Below the pieces are notes generated by a model, which made no database searches, was not told the DNA's origin, and saw nothing but the letters and a program-made list of their open reading frames with translations. Position numbers and translations under genes: made by a program. A stretch of DNA of 64,000 bases from Stictocephala bisonia (lineage: Eukaryota > Arthropoda > Insecta > Hemiptera > Membracidae): assembly GCA_035578905.1 (NCBI GenBank), contig JAQJVL010001121.1:124001-188000 (forward strand), written 5' to 3'. Each line of letters begins with the position of its first letter. Within the stretch, counting starts at the first letter, position 1. Shown one piece after another: positions 1 through 7,047 of the stretch.

Positions 1-28
1 TAAAACTTAAGTTTATAAATGCTTCTTT

Positions 29-604
29 CTACAATTGGAAGTTATTATAGTCTTTAATAATCCGCGCTCCTTTAAGTTCTTCTAATATTGTAATAATCTC
101 ACTGTCATGGTCAGTGTTTCCCGCCTTTTTTGAGGCAATCAACAAACGCAACCTGTCTACTAATTGATTAGGATCGTCCCAGCTCGAGTAATTAACCTGT
201 GAAAATTTTAAAACATCCTTGTATACTTGTCTCCTTACTTCATCCATTTCATTTCCATCGTCTGAACTACTATCAAAGTAATCTTGCTCATTTGAACTAT
301 ACGTCTCCCCACCCTCATCTGTATCATGTGAATTGTTTTCAATCTCATCCACTTGATACCTACCTAATTTTACAGGTAACCTATCTGGAGTTTTTGAACG
401 TTTCCTAGGACGAAAAGTACTGTCTATTGGATTATTTACATACATTGCACTACTTTCCTCACTTATTTGTGCTAAACCGTTAATTAAAGGTTTAATAATG
501 TTTTTATATTTAAGACCCCTGCTTCCTTTCACCATTCCATTATTAGGATTTATATAGGATTTTTGTTTGCAGCAACATTTTCCTGTACGAATCCAAATCT
601 CCAT
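29..604 (-). CDS. DUF8207-like protein, C-terminal part (left arm)
   Basis: An open frame of 191 codons. The first 40 or so residues include KYKNIIKPL. The middle is acidic and serine-rich and follows a basic RPRKRSK patch. The end has the motif WDDPNQLVDRLRLLIAS followed by EIITILEELK. From memory, these match the C-terminal half of DUF8207-type proteins found with DNA polymerase genes in arthropod Polinton-like elements; no function is established. The upstream half (543-953) is in another frame and overlaps by about 60 bases, so the gene is split by a +1 frameshift. The right arm carries the same break. The listed first Met lies inside the overlap and is probably not the real start. Confidence 0.65.
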   Translation of the reverse strand: MEIWIRTGKCCCKQKSYINPNNGMVKGSRGLKYKNIIKPLINGLAQISEESSAMYVNNPIDSTFRPRKRSKTPDRLPVKLGRYQVDEIENNSHDTDEGGETYSSNEQDYFDSSSDDGNEMDEVRRQVYKDVLKFSQVNYSSWDDPNQLVDRLRLLIASKKAGNTDHDSEIITILEELKGARIIKDYNNFQL

Positions 605-953
605 CTCTATAGTCTTTAATTGATGTTTTTATGGGTTTCCTCATAAAAACTAACTCGAATAGATCAGATGACCCAGGATATACCTTACCGTCAATCAAGA
701 TGTTATTTCCTTCAAATTTAACTGACTGTGTACCCATTTTAAATTGTTCGCTTCCTTTATCGAAAGTGATCCCATAAGTATGGTCAGCTGCATTATTCAA
801 GTTTTTTATACTAAACTGTAACCATGACATTAGATCACTCCCAACTTCACTATGTGCATCGTTACCTTGAATTGAGGACATTTTTAAAGCTTGAGCTTTC
901 TCAGCTTCAGTGGAAGCCAAAGCTGATACAAGATCTTGTTCATTCGAATTCAT
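543..953 (-). CDS. DUF8207-like protein, N-terminal part (left arm)
   Basis: An open frame of 136 codons starting MNSNEQDLVSALAST at an ATG about 35 bases downstream of a TATAAATA box. It contains the block GDLDSYRKMLLQT that ends the conserved DUF8207-like core, then runs into a stop after ILYKS, where the continuing homology moves to the frame of 29-604. The function is unknown; relatives sit beside polymerase, integrase and fibre-like genes in Polinton-like elements and are presumed structural or packaging-related, which is inference. This arm keeps the N-terminal frame open, whereas the right-arm copy has an 8-base insertion near codon 20. Confidence 0.65.
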   Translation of the reverse strand: MNSNEQDLVSALASTEAEKAQALKMSSIQGNDAHSEVGSDLMSWLQFSIKNLNNAADHTYGITFDKGSEQFKMGTQSVKFEGNNILIDGKVYPGSSDLFELVFMRKPIKTSIKDYRDGDLDSYRKMLLQTKILYKS

Positions 954-987
954 GTTTAATAATAATAAAGAATTTAGAAAACAACTC

Positions 988-1008
988 TATTTATAGCCTG
1001 GGTTGGGC
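988..1008 (-). promoter_or_regulatory. TATA promoter module (left arm)
   Basis: On the minus strand the site reads GCCCAACCCAGGC followed by TATAAATA, about 35 bases before the start codon at 953. The same module occurs at 1546-1566, 3398-3417, 6574-6594 and, with a damaged TATA, at 8986-9006. Confidence 0.6.
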
Positions 1009-1170
1009 TCACTCGGGTTAAATCAACGTGGGTTAATAAAACCCGGGTTAACACAACGTGGGTTATTAAAACCTGGGTTAAATCAACGTGGGTTAATAAA
1101 ACCCGGGTTAACACAACGTGGGTTAATAAAACCCGGGTTAACACAACGTGGGTTAATAACACCCGGGTTT
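1001..1170 (-). repeat. 30/60-bp GGGTTAA-type minisatellite (left arm, copy 1)
   Basis: Alternating 30-bp units built on CAACGTGGGTTAATAAAACC form 60-bp dimers. Many junctions contain the palindrome AACCCGGGTT. The array lies directly upstream of the DUF8207-like promoter and interrupts the integrase reading frame. Confidence 0.85.
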
Positions 1171-1268
1171 ACAGGTCTGGTGGGAAATGTTCTTCTGGCC
1201 AAAGCGTGTAGCTCTTTGGTGATGATTTCTCTCACATTCATAACTGGATTGAATTGTGTCCAATTCAT
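1170..1268 (-). pseudogene. Integrase N-terminus, truncated (left arm, copy 1)
   Basis: The frame begins MNWTQFNPVMNVREI and runs about 33 codons to the motif RRTFPTRPV, then enters the minisatellite. The copy at 4048 shows that the same N-terminus normally continues into an RVE integrase core. Here only the start remains, without catalytic residues. Homology is inferred from the shared leader. Confidence 0.6.
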
Positions 1269-1274
1269 AACTGA

Positions 1275-1511
1275 TTAAGATTGTTGTAAACCAAAATATT
1301 TTTGTTCGCTTCCTTTATCGAAAGTGATCCCATAAGTATGGTCAGCTCCATTATTCAAGTTTTTTATACTAAACTGTAACCATGACATTAGATCACTCCC
1401 AACTTCACTATGTGCATCGTTACCTTGAATTGAGGACATTTTTAAAGCTTGAGCTTTCTCAGCTTCAGTGGAAGCCAAAGCTGATACAAGATCTTGTTCA
1501 TTCGAATTCAT
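1275..1511 (-). pseudogene. DUF8207-like N-terminus, truncated by tandem duplication
   Basis: This is a second copy of the start of the 543-953 gene, identical over most of its length to residue 67 or so (FDKGSEQ). It then joins the tail of the fibre-like gene (KYFGLQQS). The join is the seam of the 558-bp tandem duplication, with a few bases of shared sequence (ATT/TTG). The product would be a chimera and is not expected to work. Confidence 0.7.
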
Positions 1512-1545
1512 GTTTAATAATAATAAAGAATTTAGAAAACAACTC

Positions 1546-1566
1546 TATTTATAGCCTGGGTTGGGC
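1546..1566 (-). promoter_or_regulatory. TATA promoter module (duplicated copy)
   Basis: This is a copy of the 988-1008 module inside the 558-bp duplication. It lies about 35 bases before the truncated DUF8207-like start at 1511. Confidence 0.55.
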
Positions 1567-1728
1567 TCACTCGGGTTAAATCAACGTGGGTTAATAAAAC
1601 CCGGGTTAACACAACGTGGGTTATTAAAGCCTGGGTTAAATCAACGTGGGTTAATAAAACCCGGGTTAACACAACGTGGGTTAATAAAACCCGGGTTAAC
1701 ACAACGTGGGTTAATAACACCCGGGTTT
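1559..1728 (-). repeat. 30/60-bp minisatellite (left arm, copy 2)
   Basis: This is a tandem copy of the 1001-1170 array with the same unit order and scattered single-base differences. Confidence 0.85.
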
Positions 1729-1826
1729 ACAGGTCTGGTGGGAAATGTTCTTCTGGCCAGAGCGTGTATCTCTTTGGTGATGATTTCTCTCACATTCATA
1801 ACTGGATTGAATTGTGTCCAATTCAT
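1728..1826 (-). pseudogene. Integrase N-terminus, truncated (left arm, copy 2)
   Basis: This repeats the 1170-1268 fragment with one or two substitutions. It opens with MNWTQF and ends where the minisatellite begins. Confidence 0.6.
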
Positions 1827-1832
1827 AACTGA

Positions 1833-2066
1833 TTAAGATTGTTGTAAACCAAAATATTTATTGGTTTTTAAGGGATTCCGCACAGCTTCCCCGTCATAAA
1901 TAGGGTCTTGAACATTGCTCAATTTTTTATTTTCAAACGTCCAATGGCCACTATGCTGTCTTGGAGTGTTTAATAATACATATTCCATATTAACAGCATC
2001 TGTAGGTAAAACGGGTTTACCAAGGTTTCTAAGCAATTTCCCTTCTATATTAATGTCCCCATCATT
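1833..2066 (-). pseudogene. Fibre-like protein, C-terminal fragment (left arm)
   Basis: This matches the last 75 or so codons of the 5745-6307 gene, including LLRNLGKPVLPTDAVNMEYV and the end KYFGLQQS. The pattern N-x-G-x-P-x(3-5)-DAVN-x-x-YV is a repeat typical of fibre or tail proteins of viruses and phages. The fragment stops at an abrupt junction near 2066, where polymerase sequence starts on the opposite strand. Confidence 0.6.
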
Positions 2067-2074
2067 CCGGGGAC

Positions 2075-3229
2075 TCGCATTCCGACCTCCCCCTCGCCCC
2101 AGAGCATCGTATACCACCGAGGGCTAAGGAGAGCAAGCTGCTTCTCACCCTCCACGAGAAGGAGATATACGTAGTACACTACCGCAACTTGAAGCAGTAC
2201 TTGTCGCTGGTGATGAAGCTGAAAAAAGTGCATCGAGCCGTATGCTTTAACCAAAGCAGATGGTTGAAGAAATACATAGACCTAAATACCGATATGAGAA
2301 CTCAGGCAAAAAACGATTTTGAGAAAGACTTCTTTAAACTGATGAACAATTCGGTGTTTGGGAAGACTATGGAGAACATCCGAAACCGAGTCGACATTCG
2401 CCTGGCAACAAAGGAACGACAAGTCCAAAAGTGGCTCGCAAAACCAAATTTCAAAAGCAGAACCATCTTCACCAAGCAGCTAGCAGCACTTCATATGTCT
2501 AAAACGAAATTGTTGTTTAATAAGGCTATCTACGTAGGAATGAGCATCCTTGATATATCCAAAACCCTAATGTTCGACTTCCACTACAACGTCATCAAGA
2601 GAAAATATGGAAACAAGGCTGAACTTCAGTACACCGACACCGACTCTCTGACATATCTCATCGAGACGGAACACTTTTACAAGGATATGAAGCAGATGAT
2701 AGACTTCTTCGACACAAGCGACTACCCTCAGCCGAATCGATACAACATCCCGAGCGTGAACAAAAAGGTGATTGGTAAGTTCAAGGATGAACTAAATGGT
2801 CGAGTTATGTATGAGCATGTTGGGCTTCGCTCAAAGATGTATGCGAGTCGCTCAGAAAAAAAGGACGACAAAGATGACGGGGAAATAAAAAAGAGCAAGG
2901 GTGTGAAGATGTGCGTGATAAAAAAAGATATTACCTTCCAAGATTATAAGGATTGTATGAAAGAATTCGCCGAAAAATACAGCACACTGGACATAACACT
3001 TGGGGTGAAGCAAGATCACAGCTCTAAAGACTACCGCACTATGAACATGATCCGGAGTTTCAAGCACAATGTATATACCGTGGAGCTCAACAAGATTGCC
3101 CTATCTGCTCACGATGATAAGAGATTTATCCTGGAAGGGGGCGTCAAGACCCTACCCTGGGGGCATTATTTAATCGATAAAGAAGTGATGCTAGACCGAG
3201 CCGTCTTAGACGCGCTGATGGTGGAGTAA
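2075..3229 (+). pseudogene. Protein-primed family-B DNA polymerase, C-terminal fragment
   Basis: Homology starts at the arm junction with DLPLAPE, well upstream of the first internal start-like codon (2189), and stays open to the stop at 3229. Visible signatures are KLMNNSVFGKTMEN (finger/palm motif B region) and YTDTDS (palm motif C with its two catalytic aspartates). The proofreading exonuclease and palm motif A are absent, so about the N-terminal half or more is missing. Polymerases of this type replicate Polinton/Maverick elements and adintovirus-like viruses. The retained part has no internal stops, which suggests recent truncation. It cannot polymerise alone. No promoter is visible because its start is a rearrangement junction with the left arm. 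Confidence 0.85.
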
Positions 3230-3249
3230 GGAGACGGGTGGGAGCACAA

Positions 3250-3320
3250 GAGTGCAGGAGGTAGCAAATAGAAGAAGGTCGGCTACCACTTTCCACAGCG
3301 GGGAGGGGCTGCGGAATCCC
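3250..3320 (+). repeat. 70-bp direct repeat, copy 1 (pair at 3936-4002)
   Basis: A non-coding segment downstream of the polymerase fragment recurs almost exactly at 3936-4002. Both copies end in GCGGAATCCC. That decamer also occurs in the fibre-like gene at 6259-6268 and appears to be a recombination seam. Confidence 0.75.
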
Positions 3321-3338
3321 GTAAAAGCAATGACCTGC

Positions 3339-3442
3339 AACGCCCAATAGACCTTCAAGAACCGGCAACGCCCAATCGACCTTCTAAAGCCAGCAACGCC
3401 CAACCCGGGTTTAAATACCCCTCACTAACAACGCTCGTCAGT
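3339..3442 (+). promoter_or_regulatory. Promoter with GCAACGCCCAA repeats, TATA and Inr
   Basis: Three spaced copies of CAACGCCCAA end in GCCCAACCCGGG, directly followed by TTTAAATA (3410-3417). A TCAGT initiator lies at 3438-3442, with its A about 30 bases from the start of the TATA-like box, the spacing expected of an arthropod core promoter. The start codon at 3466 follows. The GCCCAACCC-TAAATA module is shared with the DUF8207-like promoter. Confidence 0.6.
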
Positions 3443-3465
3443 GTGTACTTGGATACTCTATCAAC

Positions 3466-3834
3466 ATGTACGGAGAATCCGACGCTATTACCGAACAAGC
3501 ACCCATCCTGGACGGTGACTGCAACCCAGTCGTCAAGTAGGATCCGTGGGAAATCTACAAGGACTTTATGTGGCTAGAACATAATATTAGTAAAAGATGG
3601 CATGCTCAACCACGTGATGAATTCGAAATTCAATGGTACGAAGAGGACATGAAGTTTATGCGTGAAGAAAACCCGATAATTGACCAGCATTGGGAGTCGA
3701 TATATTCTGAACAGAAATATCTCCAGGCATACCTCAACACTGAGGATTGGATGGACCTAAAGATTTTTGTACGTGGAATCCATTACAACAGGGAATGTCG
3801 TAAGAGAAAACTTGCAGATGTAGAAATGGAATAG
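3466..3834 (+). pseudogene. Small Polinton-like protein with internal stop
   Basis: The frame begins MYGESDAITEQ downstream of a good TATA/Inr promoter and runs 123 codons to 3834, interrupted by one TAG at 3538. The partial copy at 4276-4342 has CAG at this site, so the stop is a single C-to-T change. The remainder is open and rich in Trp, Tyr and charged residues (IQWYEEDMKFMREEN), with a basic end (RECRKRKLADVEME). I do not recognise the family; similar small charged proteins occur in arthropod Polinton-like elements. It is probably inactive unless the stop is read through. Confidence 0.5.
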
Positions 3835-3935
3835 CACATAGCGCAAGAAAAGAGACTGCAGGAAAAATTTCATACTTACGTTTCCTTTACCTTTTATGAA
3901 AAATAGAAACAACTCAAGTAAGGGAGCACAGACGT

Positions 3936-4002
3936 GTAGGAGGTAGCAAATAGAAGAAGGTCGGCTACCACTTTCCGCAGCGGGGAGGGGCTGCGGAATC
4001 CC
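3936..4002 (+). repeat. 70-bp direct repeat, copy 2
   Basis: This copy matches 3254-3320 and ends at GCGGAATCCC. It then continues as the end of the fibre-like gene (TTAAAAACCAATAAATATTT), so the repeat edge is also a junction between two element segments. Confidence 0.75.
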
Positions 4003-4047
4003 TTAAAAACCAATAAATATTTTGGTTTACAACAATCTTAATCAGTT

Positions 4048-4275
4048 ATGAATTGGACACAATTCAACACAGTTATGAATGTGAGAGAAACCATCGCCAA
4101 AGAGCTACACGCTCCAGCCAGAAGAACATTTCCCACCAGACCTGTGAAAGTCAAAGGAATAGACGATCTGTATCAGGCTGACTTGGTGGAGATGATACCA
4201 TACTCAAAGTTTAACAAGGGCTACAAGTACATTCTCACAGTAATCAACTGCTTTACCAAATACGCTTACGCAATA
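4048..4275 (+). pseudogene. RVE-type integrase, N-terminal fragment
   Basis: The frame starts MNWTQFNTVMNVRETIAKE and after about 33 codons enters a retroviral-type integrase core: DLYQADLVEMIPYSKFN, then GYKYILTVINCFTKYAYA. The D of QADLVEM corresponds to the first catalytic Asp of the DDE triad. The second Asp and the Glu are missing because homology stops at 4275, where the sequence switches to a copy of the 3466-3834 gene. Integrases of this kind insert Polinton/Maverick elements into the genome. This copy is dead, but it explains the orphan N-termini in both arms. Confidence 0.8.
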
Positions 4276-4342
4276 CAGTCGTCAAGCAGGATCCGTGGGA
4301 AATCTACAAGGACTTTATGTGGCTAGAACATGATATTAGTAC
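4276..4342 (+). pseudogene. Fragment of the 3466-3834 gene fused behind the integrase
   Basis: About 67 bases match 3527-3594. The 11 bases CAGTCGTCAAG are shared at the switch point and probably mark the recombination seam. This copy preserves CAG where the longer copy has the TAG stop. Confidence 0.7.
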
Positions 4343-4477
4343 TACATGATTCACATTTGATATACACCTTGCTTACCGGTTCTGTAAAGAGGATGATGTA
4401 ATACTCGATTATACATACACGATCTCAGCAACCTGTACTCATTTCCAGTTGAGACACGAAAGAGTAAACATCACAAG

Positions 4478-4885
4478 ATGAATGAAGTGTTTATCGTGTT
4501 AAATAATCCCGATCCTACTGAGGGGTTCAGTAGTGATGATGAGACTCTCCTAAGGTTCTACAAGAACGGGGAAAATGTCGATACTGTTTCAGTGTACAGG
4601 TACTCCAGAACGATTGATGTATCCGAATACGATAGAGTGGATATTCTAGCTTATGGTTTTTTACCGAATGTCAAACAGAGCGTAAATGAGAATGAATATA
4701 GTATAAAGGTTTCTCAGTCGTGCGTTTGTTTTAAACACTCTCTGGATTTGACTAACATTAACACATTGAAGCTATATAGCAACCTGTATGCTAATAAAGC
4801 GCTGGAAAGAATTAATGATTCGCCTATTGTGGAAGAAACATCAGAAACTGAATCGAGTGAGGGGGAGGGGGATATGGAGGAATAA
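4478..4885 (+). CDS. Uncharacterised acidic-tailed protein
   Basis: An intact frame of 135 codons from MNEVFIVLNNPDPTEG to a very acidic tail (ETESSEGEGDMEE). The body looks like a small beta-rich fold, with alternating hydrophobic residues (TVSVYRYSRTIDVSEYDRVDILAYG). I see no signal peptide or membrane segment. I do not recognise the family. It lies between the broken integrase and the 5237 gene in the same orientation, so it is probably an element gene. AATAAA overlaps its stop codon (4881-4886), giving a very tight polyadenylation signal. Confidence 0.55.
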   Translation: MNEVFIVLNNPDPTEGFSSDDETLLRFYKNGENVDTVSVYRYSRTIDVSEYDRVDILAYGFLPNVKQSVNENEYSIKVSQSCVCFKHSLDLTNINTLKLYSNLYANKALERINDSPIVEETSETESSEGEGDMEE

Positions 4886-4886
4886 A
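4881..4886 (+). terminator. Polyadenylation signal overlapping stop
   Basis: AATAAA contains the TAA stop of the 4478-4885 gene. A second AATAAA lies at about 4940. Confidence 0.45.
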
Positions 4887-5107
4887 AATTTTTAAATTAA
4901 CAAGGAGTGGGGGGTAAAATTAATTATAAATACGACTTGAAAATAAAGATTTAATTAGTTGAGATAATGGAGCCGACAGGTGAAGACGTACTCCCTACTC
5001 GGACAGAATCTCTAGATCTGTTGACCAGTGTGCGTTGAAAAAGGCTAAGCGTTTGGTGGGTTTTTTACAAGATCCGTTAGATTGTTGCAGTGGCGGGGAT
5101 ATTGGAG

Positions 5108-5109
<2 letters not shown>

Positions 5110-5163
<54 letters not shown>
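5110..5163 (+). repeat. (TA)n microsatellite
   Basis: About 26 TA dinucleotides. It ends about 30 bases before a TCAGT initiator (5190-5194), so it may serve as the TATA element of the 5237 gene. Confidence 0.9.
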
Positions 5164-5168
<5 letters not shown>

Positions 5169-5189
5169 CACAACACCACTGACAATGCA

Positions 5190-5194
5190 TCAGT
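5190..5194 (+). promoter_or_regulatory. TCAGT initiator of the 5237 gene
   Basis: The arthropod initiator TCAGT has its A at 5192, 30 bases after TATATA at the end of the TA repeat and 45 bases before the ATG. Confidence 0.4.
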
Positions 5195-5236
5195 ATTACT
5201 CAGACTTAACAGAGGAAACATCTACATCAGCTTCAG

Positions 5237-5596
5237 ATGGCATCTCCACAGTACCTTCAAACGTTGGTTGAACAATTCAATGCTCAATCCAAATCTTCGG
5301 TGCTGCTAACGAAGAGGTGCTCAGAACTCAAAGAGCACAAGCACTACATCATTCACCACATTAGAAAGATTGATACAGCTGTCGGTGACGCAGTATTAGT
5401 TGCATTGAGTGATGCACCATACGTTCCAAGTGATGAACCCAAGTTTCAAGTCTTCCTGCCAAAACGCTTTGTACATCTACTGCATAATGAAGATGTGAGG
5501 AATATTCAGCCAGGAGCGCTCTATCTCATCTCCCATGGTGTGAGTGGGAACAATTCTACAGAACTCTCTCTTCACCTTTCATCATCTAGTCAATAG
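5237..5596 (+). CDS. Small protein with LPKR motif, possible OB-fold ssDNA binder
   Basis: An intact frame of 119 codons, MASPQYLQTLVEQ to SLHLSSSSQ. The core has KIDTAVGDAVLVALSDAP, then VFLPKRFVHLL, then PGALYLISHG and a short Ser-rich tail. From memory, proteins with a T-x-x-G-x-A-V-L-V-x-L strand, an LPKR motif and a final LYL strand recur in arthropod Polinton-like elements and resemble small OB-fold, nucleic-acid-binding proteins. This is a structural guess and not a demonstrated function. It has its own TATA/Inr upstream and an AATAAA at 5647, so it looks like an intact transcription unit. Confidence 0.55.
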   Translation: MASPQYLQTLVEQFNAQSKSSVLLTKRCSELKEHKHYIIHHIRKIDTAVGDAVLVALSDAPYVPSDEPKFQVFLPKRFVHLLHNEDVRNIQPGALYLISHGVSGNNSTELSLHLSSSSQ

Positions 5597-5646
5597 TTAT
5601 AAGACTTTTGTATTTTTTAGTGATAAGACATGATTGTAATTGTGGA

Positions 5647-5659
5647 AATAAACTTTATT
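5647..5659 (+). terminator. Bidirectional polyadenylation signal
   Basis: AATAAA on the plus strand (5647-5652) sits next to TTTATT, which is AATAAA on the minus strand (5654-5659). It follows the 5237-5596 gene by 50 bases. Confidence 0.5.
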
Positions 5660-5704
5660 TTTTTAAAAACTCGTTTGGGTGACCTTGACCTACTTTCTGT
5701 CTTG

Positions 5705-5744
5705 TATAAAAAGCTTGTTCCAATGGAAAGGTTGTAGTGTCAGT
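5705..5744 (+). promoter_or_regulatory. TATA and TCAGT of fibre-like gene
   Basis: TATAAAAA at 5705 and TCAGT at 5740-5744 are 37 bases apart (TATA start to Inr A), slightly longer than usual. The ATG at 5745 directly follows TCAGT, so transcription from this site would give an almost leaderless message. Confidence 0.4.
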
Positions 5745-6307
5745 ATGAGTGTGGACAAGTTTGGTCGATTTGATCAGAGTGTAGCAAAGACCCAGTCTGA
5801 TGTCAAAGAAGTGTGCAAAAGAATTGTCTATCATTATCAGATGTAAACGATGATTATGATGCTAAAAACAGAACTATTAAAAATGTTTCCACACCCCTTC
5901 TACAGAATGATGCGGTAAATATGCAATTTGTACGGAATTACGCTTTAAAAAGGACTTCTGACATGCAATTTTCAGCTAATAACAAATTTATAAGAGAGTT
6001 GCGTGATCTAGTCTTAAATTCGGATGCTGCAACTATGGGTTTTGTTAATAGGTCTTCCTTAAAAAGGACTTATCCTGATGGGGACATTAATATAGAAGGG
6101 AAATTGCTTAGAAACCTTGGTAAACCCGTTTTACCTACAGATGCTGTTAATATGGAATATGTATTATTAAACACTCCAAGACAGCATAGTGGCCATTGGA
6201 CGTTTGATAATAAAAAATTGAGCAATGTTCAAGACCCTATTTATGACGGGGAAGCTGTGCGGAATCCCTTAAAAACCAATAAATATTTTGGTTTACAACA
6301 ATCTTAA
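5745..6307 (+). pseudogene. Fibre-like (DAVN-YV repeat) protein, frameshifted
   Basis: The probable start is MSVDKFGRFDQSVAK at 5745, but that frame stops after about 35 codons. The rest continues in another frame from about 5813 to 6307, so one frameshift lies around 5800-5830. The long part has three spaced copies of a repeat: IKNVSTPLLQNDAVNMQFV, then IRELRDLVLNSDAATMGFV, then LLRNLGKPVLPTDAVNMEYV. Such N-x-x-x-P-x-x-x-DAVN-x-x-YV units are typical of trimeric fibre or tail proteins. A capsid-fibre or attachment role is inference. The last 75 codons are duplicated in the left arm. Confidence 0.6.
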
Positions 6308-6313
6308 TCAGTT

Positions 6314-6412
6314 ATGAATTGGACACAATTCAATCCAGTTATGAATATGAGAGAAATCATCACCAAAGAGCTACACGCTCTGGCCAGAAGAACATTTCCC
6401 ACCAGACCTGTA
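6314..6412 (+). pseudogene. Integrase N-terminus, truncated (right arm)
   Basis: The frame starts MNWTQFNPVMNMREI six bases after the fibre-like stop and ends after RRTFPTRPV, where the minisatellite takes over. It is the same truncation as in the left arm. Confidence 0.6.
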
Positions 6413-6584
6413 AACCCGGGTGTTATTAACCCACGTTGTGTTAACCCGGGTTTTATTAACCCACGTTGTGTTAACCCGGGTTTTATTAACCCACGTTGAT
6501 TTAACCCAGGCTTTAATAACCCACGTTGTGTTAACCCAAGTTTTATTAACCCACGTTGATTTAACCCGAGTGAGCCCAACCCAG
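6411..6584 (+). repeat. 30/60-bp minisatellite (right arm)
   Basis: Five to six 30-bp units alternate GTGTTAACCCGGGTTTTATT and TTGATTTAACCCAGGCTT types. The array ends at the promoter module. Confidence 0.85.
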
Positions 6585-6594
6585 GCTATAAATA
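6574..6594 (+). promoter_or_regulatory. TATA promoter module (right arm)
   Basis: GCCCAACCCAGGC is followed by TATAAATA (6587-6594), 35 bases before the ATG at 6629. No clear TCAGT initiator is present at the expected distance. Confidence 0.6.
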
Positions 6595-6628
6595 GAGTTG
6601 TTTTCTAAATTTTTTATTATTATTAAAC

Positions 6629-7047
6629 ATGAATTTGAATGAACAAGATCTTGTATCAGCTTTGGCTTCCACTGAAGCTGAGAAAGCTCAAGCTTTTTTT
6701 AAAGAAAAATGTCCTCAATTCAAGGTAACGATGCACATAGTGAAGTTGGGAGTGATCTAATATCATGGTTACAGTTTAGTATAAAAAACTTGAATAATGC
6801 AGCTGACCATACTTATGGGATCACTTTCGATAAAGGAAGCGAACAATTTAAAATGGGTACACAGTCAGTTAAATTTGAAGGAAATAACATCTTGATTGAC
6901 GGTAAGGTATATCCTGGGTCATCTGATCTATTCGAGTTAGTTTTTATGAGGAAACCCATAAAAACATCAATTAAAGACTATAGAGATGGAGATTTGGATT
7001 CTTACAGGAAAATGTTGCTGCAAACAAAAATCCTATATAAATCCTAA
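6629..7047 (+). pseudogene. DUF8207-like N-terminal part (right arm), frameshifted
   Basis: The start is MNLNEQDLVSALAST. About 20 codons in, a run of T and A (near 6690-6708) carries 8 extra bases relative to the left arm and shifts the frame. The rest is open from 6709 to the stop at 7047 and matches the left arm almost completely. A second break, shared with the left arm, separates it from 6986-7561. Confidence 0.65.

Larger units (their letters stand above)
1304..1861. repeat. Second unit of 558-bp tandem duplication
   Basis: Features at 824, 974, 1003 and 1083 recur exactly 558 bases later at 1382, 1532, 1561 and 1641 with only scattered substitutions. The unit includes the promoter module (1546-1566), the minisatellite (1559-1728) and the integrase start (1728-1826). 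The right arm has a single unit. Confidence 0.85.
1..2066 (-). repeat. Left inverted arm of Polinton-like element
   Basis: This segment is the reverse complement of 6079-7589. After subtracting a 558-bp internal tandem duplication (1304-1861), the two arms have the same length to within a few bases. Each arm holds, reading outwards from the element centre, the end of a fibre-like gene, the start of an integrase gene, a GGGTTAA-type minisatellite, a TATA promoter and a two-part DUF8207-like gene. Translations of the two arms differ at only a few residues, so the duplication is recent or homogenised. The repeat reaches base 1, so the true left end of the element may lie outside the window. Confidence 0.85.

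Noticed and set aside
1003..1278. Plus-strand 91-codon frame of NQRGLIKPGLTQRG repeats and its copy at 1561-1836
   Set aside because: It is a translation of the minisatellite plus the antisense of the integrase start.
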